Shown here: positions 57,805 through 64,000 of the stretch, piece by piece | Position numbering within the stretch: position 1 is the first letter of the stretch | How the letters are laid out: every line of letters begins with the position of its first letter | DNA from: Pontibacillus yanchengensis | GTDB taxonomy: Bacteria; Bacillota; Bacilli; Bacillales; BH030062 | DNA length: 64,000 bases | Assembly: GCF_009856295.1 (NCBI RefSeq) | Contig: NZ_WMEU01000001.1 | Span: 930,001-994,000 of the forward strand | Reading direction: 5' to 3' | Notes under the pieces: model-generated | Database searches by the model: none | Told to the model about the DNA's origin: nothing | What the model saw: the letters and a program-made list of their open reading frames with translations, nothing else | Position numbers and translations under genes: made by a program

Positions 57805-59334
57805 CTACCTGTTAACACTATGTGCTTTCCGTAAGTGTGTCTTTAAAATTTTGCCAGTCGCGTTCCGTGGCAGTGCATCTAGAAACTCTGCCTGTTTCGG
57901 AAGCTTGAATCCTGCTAGCTTCGGCTGACAAAATGCCTTTATCGACTCCAGTGAAAGTGAATGTTGATCGTTCTTCAAGACAATATAGGCTTTCGGCACC
58001 TCGCCCCACTGTTCATCTGGAATCCCTACAACCGCTACCTCTTGGATATTTGGATGGGTGTACATCACCTGCTCCAGTTCAATCGGATAGATGTTTTCGC
58101 CACCGCTTACGACCATGTCCTTTTTGCGATCAACGATATACACAAAGCCTTCCTCATCCACTTTTGCTAAGTCGCCGGTATGAAACCAGCCTTCCTTCAT
58201 GACTTGCTTCGTTTCTTCAGGCTTGTTCCAGTAACCAGCAAACACATTAGGTCCCTTTACGGCCAATTCCCCAACTTGATTAGCTTCCACATCCCTGTCC
58301 TGTTCATCAACGATACGTACCCTCGTATGCATTGGATGTTTGCCAACGGAACCATTCTTTCGATGGGCATTTTCTTTATCAAGCAGGGATACAAATGGTG
58401 CTGTTTCCGTTAAGCCAAATCCCTCGTAAAAGGGGATGTTCTGTTGTTGGAAAAATTCAATGATGGTGATAGGGCATGGTGCTCCACCTGAAATATTCAT
58501 CTTCATGGAGGAGATGTCGTATTGGTCAAAGGAAGATGAGTTGATAAGAGCCATCCACATGGCTGGCACGAGAAATAGCGTTGTAACACGCCGAGATTGA
58601 ATTTCTTCCAGTACGTTGTGAGGCTGGAATACATCTTGCAAAACGACCGTGCCACCGATGTACAATAGTGGCGTCGTTAAAATATTCATGCCTCCAATAT
58701 GGAATAAAGGGGCGACGGTTAGCGTGATGTCATCTTTGGACAGGTTCAAGCCATGCAAGACATTGATAGCATTCCAAAGGGTATTGCCATGGGTCAGCAT
58801 GGCTCCTTTTGGTTTGCCTGTAGTGCCTGACGTGTACATCATCATGTGCAGGTCATGTTCTTCCAGTTCAAAACCTGGCTCATTGTCCCTCGATTGATTG
58901 ATGAGATGTTCGTAGGTGAGGTCGGTATAATCCGTGGCTTCTCCCACATAAATGTAATGGTTCATCTCATTCACTCGCTCACGTAATCCATATATGATTT
59001 GACTCGTTCGTTCCTCATAAATCAAGTAGTGAGCCCCCGAATCACGGACGATATATTCGACTTCCTCTACACTTAATCTGTAATTGATTGGAACAAAAAT
59101 AGCGCCGATTTTCGCACAAGCGAATAGGGTTTCCATCAGTTCAATCGAGTTGAACAGGAGTACATTGATGCGATCCCCTTTCCTTACCCCGAGTTTCAAG
59201 AAGCTGTTGGCTAGTTTATTGACTCTACTATTCAATTGCTTATACGTCAGCTCACGTTCACCTGAAATCAATGCAACCTTATGCGGGGATTGGTCACGAT
59301 GAACCGTTAACCAGGAGCCAATTCCTTTATCCAC
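57805..59334 (-). CDS. AMP-forming acyl-CoA synthetase
   Basis: A 509-residue adenylate-forming ligase. Motifs in order: LTYKQLNSRVNKLAN, P-loop MMYTSGTTGKPKGAMLTH, FYEGFGLTE, GWFHTGDLAKVDEEGFVYIVDRKKDMVVSGGENIYPIE and PRNATGKILKTHLR with the catalytic Lys. It activates a carboxylic acid (fatty or aromatic) to its CoA thioester via an acyl-AMP. GTG start at 59334 with AAAGGAGGAAG upstream. It lies 24 bp after another ligase of the same family and 13 bp before maoC. The substrate cannot be fixed from sequence. Confidence 0.93.
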   Translation of the reverse strand: MDKGIGSWLTVHRDQSPHKVALISGERELTYKQLNSRVNKLANSFLKLGVRKGDRINVLLFNSIELMETLFACAKIGAIFVPINYRLSVEEVEYIVRDSGAHYLIYEERTSQIIYGLRERVNEMNHYIYVGEATDYTDLTYEHLINQSRDNEPGFELEEHDLHMMMYTSGTTGKPKGAMLTHGNTLWNAINVLHGLNLSKDDITLTVAPLFHIGGMNILTTPLLYIGGTVVLQDVFQPHNVLEEIQSRRVTTLFLVPAMWMALINSSSFDQYDISSMKMNISGGAPCPITIIEFFQQQNIPFYEGFGLTETAPFVSLLDKENAHRKNGSVGKHPMHTRVRIVDEQDRDVEANQVGELAVKGPNVFAGYWNKPEETKQVMKEGWFHTGDLAKVDEEGFVYIVDRKKDMVVSGGENIYPIELEQVMYTHPNIQEVAVVGIPDEQWGEVPKAYIVLKNDQHSLSLESIKAFCQPKLAGFKLPKQAEFLDALPRNATGKILKTHLRKAHSVNR

Positions 59335-59358
59335 GATTTCTTCCTCCTTTCTATGTGG

Positions 59359-60921
59359 TTAATTCCGCTCCATCGGATTACCTTGCATATAATGAGACTG
59401 GAATTGCGTGCGTACGCGATGCTTTTGAATTTTCCCAGTGGTCGTCATTGGCAATTCGTCAACGATTAGAACATCTTTTGGTACCTGAAACGCACCAAGA
59501 TGCTCCTTACAGTACGAGATAACCTCTTCTTTTGTCAGTTCCTTCCCTTCTGCAGGCACGACAAAAGCGGTAACTGCTTCACTCCAGCGTTCATGTGGCA
59601 GACCAACGACAACTGCATTCCCTACACTCGGATGGTTGAGGATGGTTTGCTCTACCTTGATGGATGCTACATTCTCCCCACCTGTTTTGATGATATCTTT
59701 TTTCCGATCGACAAAGACCATCTGCCCGTCTTCATCCCAATAGCCAAGATCCCCAGTGTGGTGCCAGTTGAATTCCCGCGTTTGTTCACTTGCTTCGTCA
59801 TTATTTAAGTAGCCGCTCATCACATTCGGTCCCCTGTGGACGATTTCTCCGACCTGGCCATCTGGCAGAATGTTGCCCTCATCATCCATGATTGCTGTAT
59901 CGTTAATTAAGCTACTCGTTCCCCAGTAGGAGCCGAAGCGTCGCAACTGCTCTTCAGGCTTGAATACCATTGTTGCTGGATACATTTCTGTTTGTCCGGT
60001 TCCTAGTGCAAATTTTGCTCCGAACTCTTTAATACCTTTTTCAAGCGTGCTACGGTCCATTGGAGCCATGGCATATACACATGTATCAAGACTTGATAGA
60101 TCATATTGTTCTCGATTCGGATGAAAAAGGATTGCTTTATACATGATAGGTAGCGCGAACATAAGGGATATGCTTTCGTCCTGTACCGTTTGCATGAGCG
60201 ATGCTGGTTCAAAGCCTTTAATGACAACACAGGTTGCACCGATATGAACGAAGGAGGCTAAGAAGGTGTGCTGCGCACAGTGGAACATCGGCATCATGAT
60301 GGTTGCTTTTGTGTGAGGCTTAATGTCGATTTCGATAATGTTGGCAAGGCTTGCGATAAATACACTCTGATGGCTAATCATGACGCCTTTTGGGTTGCCT
60401 GTGGTACCACTCGTGAACATGATTTGTGCTATATCGCGGTCCTGGATATCAACTTCTGGCTCTTCTGTGGATTGATTCTCCAACGTACTTATGAACGAAG
60501 TTCCAGCCTTTGGTGCCTCATCGCCAAATACATATAGCGAGTAGTGCTTAAAATCCTCCAGATTGTTGAATAAAAAAGCAGGGTCTCCTAAGATGGTCGT
60601 GGCTTCCACTTCTTCTAGGATGTATTGCTTCTCAGCTAGCGAAATGCCTGGGTTGATTGGCACCCAGGTCATGCCTGCTTTAGCAAGGCCAAAAAATGCA
60701 ATGGCGTGCTCATAGGAATTGCCCGCTATGGTCGCGATACAGTCCCCTTTTTGATATCCATTGTTCAATAGATAGTGAGCAAACTGATTCGTCTTTTCAT
60801 CCAATTGCTTGTAGTTCAGTTCCACATCCCCATCAACAAATGCAGCTTTATTCGGAACACGACCTGCCGTCCTTCTGACCATATCCCCAATCGCAACACG
60901 GTTCATCTCATTCACTAACAT
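59359..60921 (-). CDS. AMP-forming acyl-CoA synthetase
   Basis: A 520-residue ligase of the same superfamily but clearly different from its neighbour. P-loop IMFTSGTTGNPKGVMISHQS, ALGTGQTEMYPATM, NWHHTGDLGYWDEDGQMVFVDRKKDIIKTGGENVASIKVE and MTTTGKIQKHRVR with the catalytic Lys are present. AAAGGAG lies upstream of the ATG at 60921. It is preceded by 168 bp holding a 20-nt-period repeat array, so it may have its own control relative to the dehydrogenases upstream. Confidence 0.93.
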   Translation of the reverse strand: MLVNEMNRVAIGDMVRRTAGRVPNKAAFVDGDVELNYKQLDEKTNQFAHYLLNNGYQKGDCIATIAGNSYEHAIAFFGLAKAGMTWVPINPGISLAEKQYILEEVEATTILGDPAFLFNNLEDFKHYSLYVFGDEAPKAGTSFISTLENQSTEEPEVDIQDRDIAQIMFTSGTTGNPKGVMISHQSVFIASLANIIEIDIKPHTKATIMMPMFHCAQHTFLASFVHIGATCVVIKGFEPASLMQTVQDESISLMFALPIMYKAILFHPNREQYDLSSLDTCVYAMAPMDRSTLEKGIKEFGAKFALGTGQTEMYPATMVFKPEEQLRRFGSYWGTSSLINDTAIMDDEGNILPDGQVGEIVHRGPNVMSGYLNNDEASEQTREFNWHHTGDLGYWDEDGQMVFVDRKKDIIKTGGENVASIKVEQTILNHPSVGNAVVVGLPHERWSEAVTAFVVPAEGKELTKEEVISYCKEHLGAFQVPKDVLIVDELPMTTTGKIQKHRVRTQFQSHYMQGNPMERN

Positions 60922-60976
60922 GAATCCAGCTCCTTTATGTTTATTGTTTATGGAGGAGGTTTTGATATGGTTTAAA

Positions 60977-61070
60977 AGATATCAGCGAGTAGAGGTACTT
61001 TATCAGCGATTTTTTTCATATATCAGCGAGAATGTTCCTATATCCGCGATATCCTTTTTATATCAGCGCC
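60977..61070. repeat. 20-nt-period array, TATATCAGCGA type, second locus
   Basis: Cores at 60978 (GATATCAGCGAG), 60999 (TTTATCAGCGAT), 61019 (TATATCAGCGAG), 61039 (TATATCCGCGAT) and 61059 (TATATCAGCGCC): steps of 21, 20, 20 and 20 nt with unrelated spacers. It fills the gap between an acyl-CoA dehydrogenase and an acyl-CoA synthetase gene. Confidence 0.85.
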
Positions 61071-61089
61071 AGTCCCCTACGCTCCCCAC

Positions 61090-62244
61090 TCATTCCACTA
61101 CCTTAAGCCGCTTCGCCAAAATCTCGTTCATAATTTGCGTTGTCCCGCCCCCAATCGATTGAATTCTCGCATCGCGCCAGTAGCGCTGGACGTCGTACTC
61201 CATCATATAACCTGCACCACCGTGAAGTTGGACCGCTTCATCTGTAACCCGGTTCACCATCTCGCCAGCATATGCCTTGGCCATCGTTGCTTCTGTGCTC
61301 GCATCCTCTCCCTGGTCATACAGATAAAGCGCTCGATACGTGATGTGGCGAGCTTTTTCAATATCCACCGCCATATCGACGAGTTTATGACGGACTACCT
61401 GGAATTCGGCCAGGGGTTTACCGAATTGTTCGCGCTCCTTCGTGTATCGTTTCGTGTCTTCTAGCGCTAGCTCGGCTTGTGCGACACAGGCCAACGACAG
61501 CATAATGCGCTCCCATTGGAAGTTTTTCATAATATAGTAGAACCCTTTATGCTCTTCACCTATGAGACGATCCTCAGGTATCACGACATTGTCAAAAAAC
61601 AAATCTGCCGTATCCGAACTACGCCATCCGAGTTTGTTTAGTTTATTCCCGGTGCTGAACCCTTCGTCCCTCGCTTCTACAATAAACAGGCTAATATTTT
61701 TATGCTTCGGTTCTTTCGCCGTTTTGGCTGCAACGACGACATAGTCGGCATTGGCGCCATTTGTAATGAAGGTTTTCGAGCCATTAATTCTGTAATGATT
61801 CGCTTCCTTTACAGCTGTTGTTTTGATGGAAGATACATCACTGCCAGTATTCGGCTCTGTTATCCCTAGAGCAGCAATACTGTCCCCGTTAACAGCATCC
61901 CGTACATAGGTGTTCTTTTGCGCTTCATTCCCGAAGTTTAAAATCGGTGTCATCGCAATACCTAAGTGCGCTCCAACAGACGCACCTACTCCAGCAGAGC
62001 CGCACTTGGCCAGTTCTTCAACTAACACCGCTTCCGTAATACAATCTAAGCCTACTCCACCATAAGCCTCTGGCACCTTAATTCCTAAATAACCTAACTC
62101 GCTCATTTGCTTGAAAAGGCTTCTTGGAATTTCGCCTTGCTCTTCCCATTGCCGGACAAAAGGCTTGATTTCTTGCTCCACGTATTTTTTCAACGTTTTT
62201 CGAAATTCTTGATGCTCTTCTGTAAAAATCCAATGCGAACTCAT
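61090..62244 (-). CDS. Acyl-CoA dehydrogenase
   Basis: A 384-residue FAD-dependent dehydrogenase making trans-2-enoyl-CoA. Conserved blocks: GYLGIKVPEAYGGVGLDCI, ALGITEPNTGSDVSSIKTTA, YRINGSKTFITNGANADYVVV, YTKEREQFGKPLAEFQVVRHKLVDM and QLHGGAGYMMEYDVQRYWRDARIQSIGGGTTQIM. The usual EGT catalytic Glu is GGT here; QWERIM upstream suggests the alternative catalytic position used by long-chain and isovaleryl-CoA dehydrogenases. GGGAGGTG precedes the ATG. It lies 15 bp after the second dehydrogenase. Confidence 0.94.
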   Translation of the reverse strand: MSSHWIFTEEHQEFRKTLKKYVEQEIKPFVRQWEEQGEIPRSLFKQMSELGYLGIKVPEAYGGVGLDCITEAVLVEELAKCGSAGVGASVGAHLGIAMTPILNFGNEAQKNTYVRDAVNGDSIAALGITEPNTGSDVSSIKTTAVKEANHYRINGSKTFITNGANADYVVVAAKTAKEPKHKNISLFIVEARDEGFSTGNKLNKLGWRSSDTADLFFDNVVIPEDRLIGEEHKGFYYIMKNFQWERIMLSLACVAQAELALEDTKRYTKEREQFGKPLAEFQVVRHKLVDMAVDIEKARHITYRALYLYDQGEDASTEATMAKAYAGEMVNRVTDEAVQLHGGAGYMMEYDVQRYWRDARIQSIGGGTTQIMNEILAKRLKVVE

Positions 62245-62259
62245 CCCATCACCTCCCTG

Positions 62260-63408
62260 TTATAGATCGATTTGCTTCGAGATAATCTCCTTCATGACTT
62301 CATCCGTCCCTCCGCCAATTCGATACACGCGACTATCTCGCCAAATGCGTTGGACCGGATTTTCCATCATATAACCACTTCCCCCAAAGACTTGAATGGC
62401 GCGATCAGCTACCCAAAAGGCTGTTTTGGCTGCGGACATTTTCGCCATTGAAATCTCTTTACTTGGGATTTCTCCGCGAGCGAATCGATAGGCTGTAGCA
62501 TAGGTTAACTCCTTGCAAATCTCAATTTCCGTTTTCATATCAACGAGCAGATGGGAGATAACTTGGAAATTGTTGATGGACGTTTCAAAAGCCTCTCTTG
62601 TCTTCGCATACTCCCGCGCGAGTTCATAAGCGTATTCCGCCATTCCGATTGCTCCAGCAGCCCCAACCATTCGCTCGCCCTGAAGCTGCCACATAATTTG
62701 CGCGAATCCTTTTCCTTCTTCGCCTAATAGATTTTCATGTGGGACTCGGACATCTTCAAAGATAAGTTCAGCTGTATCCGACGAACGCATCCCTACTTTT
62801 TCGAGCTTTTTACTAACGGAAAAACCAGGTCGATCGGACTCGACTAAAAACAGGCTAATACCTTTATAGCCAGGTTCATCAGACGTACGGGTAACGAGGG
62901 TGACAAAGTCGGCTCTTGGTCCATTGGTGATGTACGTTTTCGATCCATTGATCACCCACTCGTCACCATCACGACGAGCGCGTGTTTGAATCGATGCCAC
63001 ATCCGAACCATGATTAGGTTCAGAGATACCAATAGAAGCTATTTTTTCGCCTTGTAATGCTGGTTTTAAAAAGCGCTCATGCTGATCAGGTGTGCCAAAT
63101 TGAAGAATAGGAGGTGTCGCCATATCGGTTTGAACTGCTACCGCCATCGGAAAACCACCTGCACCGCATTTGCCGATTTCTTCAGCCATGACGATACCAG
63201 CGAAATAATCCCAGCCCTGACCGCCAACTTCCTCCGGATATTTCGTACCAAGAAACCCAAGGTCGCCCATGCGCTTAAAAATGTCACGCGGAAACTCCCC
63301 TCGCTCCTCCCATTCATCCACATAAGGAGCCACTTCCTTTTCAACGAACTTCCGTATCGTTTTGCGAAGTTGCTCATGCTCCTCTGTGAAATAGGGGCTA
63401 TATGTCAT
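62260..63408 (-). CDS. Acyl-CoA dehydrogenase
   Basis: A 382-residue paralogue of the previous dehydrogenase. Blocks: GDLGFLGTKYPEEVGGQGWDYF, SIGISEPNHGSDVASIQTRARR, WVINGSKTYITNGPRADFVTLV, AKTREAFETSINNFQVISHLLVDMKTE and QVFGGSGYMMENPVQRIWRDSRVYRIGGGTDEVM. Here too GGT replaces the EGT glutamate and QGERMV may supply the base. The ATG at 63408 is chosen because AAAAAGGAG lies about 8 nt upstream. It is 27 bp after the partial synthetase gene, in the same operon. Confidence 0.94.
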   Translation of the reverse strand: MTYSPYFTEEHEQLRKTIRKFVEKEVAPYVDEWEERGEFPRDIFKRMGDLGFLGTKYPEEVGGQGWDYFAGIVMAEEIGKCGAGGFPMAVAVQTDMATPPILQFGTPDQHERFLKPALQGEKIASIGISEPNHGSDVASIQTRARRDGDEWVINGSKTYITNGPRADFVTLVTRTSDEPGYKGISLFLVESDRPGFSVSKKLEKVGMRSSDTAELIFEDVRVPHENLLGEEGKGFAQIMWQLQGERMVGAAGAIGMAEYAYELAREYAKTREAFETSINNFQVISHLLVDMKTEIEICKELTYATAYRFARGEIPSKEISMAKMSAAKTAFWVADRAIQVFGGSGYMMENPVQRIWRDSRVYRIGGGTDEVMKEIISKQIDL

Positions 63409-63435
63409 TCCATTCACTCCTTTTTCCAAGTCACC

Positions 63436-64000
63436 TTATGAGTTCTGAGGGTTTGTTGCCCCGTTTTCCTTTAATTTAGCTTTTTGTATTTTACCTGCCG
63501 GCGTCATGGGAACATCACTGACAAAAATAAACTCCTTTGGAATTTTGTAATCCGATACATGAGAGAGACAAAATTCCCTCAGCTCTTCTTCTGTAGGATT
63601 TGTATCAGCTGCAGGCACGATATAAAAACGGCCCACCTCCCCTAGGAATTCATCAGGAATACCTATTCCTGCTGCAAGTTGTACCTTGTCATGGGTGGTA
63701 AGGATGTTTTCAATTTCAACCGGGAACACATTAAAGCCACCTGTGATATACATTTCTTTCTTACGTCCTTTATAAGAGATATAACTGGATGCATCTTTTG
63801 TGACCATGTCTCCTGTTTGAAGCCACCCATCAGAGGAAAAAGTCTCCGCTGTCTCGTTTGGCATTTGATAATACCCCTGGGCTACACAATCTCCTTTAAT
63901 AACGAGTTCCCCCACGTCTCCATTAGGGACTTCCCTTCCTTCTGTGTCGACGACTTTGCCTTGAAAATCTCCAATCACAACACCGATGCTGTTGGATATC
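63436..64000 (-). CDS. Acyl-CoA synthetase, C-terminal part (runs off the right edge)
   Basis: The frame is open to the window end, so only the last 188 residues are seen. The C-terminal subdomain of an adenylate-forming ligase is clear: GELVIKGDCVAQGYYQMPNET, SDGWLQTGDMVTKDASSYISYKGRKKEMYITGGFNVFPVEIENIL, and PMTPAGKIQKAKLKENG with the catalytic Lys. A GTG at 63978 is not the start, because homologous sequence continues upstream (ISNSIGVVIGDFQGKVVD). It is the most upstream visible gene of the acyl-CoA operon. Confidence 0.92.
   Translation of the reverse strand, partial: ISNSIGVVIGDFQGKVVDTEGREVPNGDVGELVIKGDCVAQGYYQMPNETAETFSSDGWLQTGDMVTKDASSYISYKGRKKEMYITGGFNVFPVEIENILTTHDKVQLAAGIGIPDEFLGEVGRFYIVPAADTNPTEEELREFCLSHVSDYKIPKEFIFVSDVPMTPAGKIQKAKLKENGATNPQNS

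Overview
The window looks like a chromosomal segment of a spore-forming, low-GC, Gram-positive Bacillaceae. A moderately salt-adapted relative of Halobacillus, Pontibacillus or Virgibacillus is my inference. The grounds are a CotA spore-coat laccase, YhfH-, YocH-, FloT- and RelP-type proteins, strong GGAGG ribosome binding sites, frequent GTG/TTG starts and intrinsic terminators. There are no rRNA, tRNA or CRISPR loci, and no complete insertion sequence.

Layout. 0-4.4 kb: spore-coat and cell-wall genes (a basic coat-like protein running off the left edge, cotA, a LysM-M14 peptidase). 4.7-10.7 kb: a secreted protein with a duplicated TIM-barrel domain, the glyoxylate-shunt pair aceB-aceA, yhfH and an HPr-like protein without the phospho-histidine. 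10.9-22.4 kb: a sugar-acid region. A galactonate/2-keto-3-deoxygluconate operon (kdgK-eda-dgoD-permease-2-hydroxyacid dehydrogenase) lies downstream of gnd-dctPQM (TRAP transporter). An RpiR regulator and gluconokinase run divergently, and the control region contains three A/T-rich operator-like boxes. 22.7-25.9 kb: an NmrA-like protein, a diguanylate cyclase and a membrane protein. 26.1-32.4 kb: a LacI regulator and a beta-glucoside ABC transporter/GH1 operon with three GAAACCGGTTTC-type operators around a near-consensus promoter. 32.4-47.5 kb: small membrane and lipoproteins, a C39-like protease, YocH, flotillin FloT, RelP, a flavin dehydrogenase-like protein, a GntR regulator with a DddP-like M24 metalloprotein, photolyase and a PRC-barrel protein. 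This stretch also has several gene remnants and seven copies or half copies of a palindromic repeat (GTGCCTGACCCCC arms), several of which appear to be terminators. 47.6-56.3 kb: an accessory region with a membrane-anchored coiled-coil T5orf172 protein, housekeeping genes (Bax-inhibitor-like, Nudix), and a GATC-type restriction island (Vsr, Sau3AI/MutH-type nuclease, C5 methyltransferase, a HerA-like remnant). Next to the methyltransferase is a protein joining a putative EVE/PUA-like reader to a NucS-like nuclease. 56.4-64 kb: a minus-strand acyl-CoA catabolism cluster (three acyl-CoA synthetases, two acyl-CoA dehydrogenases, MaoC hydratase, nitronate monooxygenase-like protein) running off the right edge.

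Most unusual signals. (1) Four intergenic arrays have a short core (TATATCAGCGA, GATATGCG or TTTCAGAGCA) recurring every 20-21 nt with unrelated spacers; I know no name for them. (2) The restriction island carries the two-domain reader-nuclease. (3) An M24-family protein has metal ligands that match, in spacing, those I recall for the DMSP lyase DddP, but lacks the proposed catalytic Asp. Gene names rest on motif recognition by eye; no database search was run.
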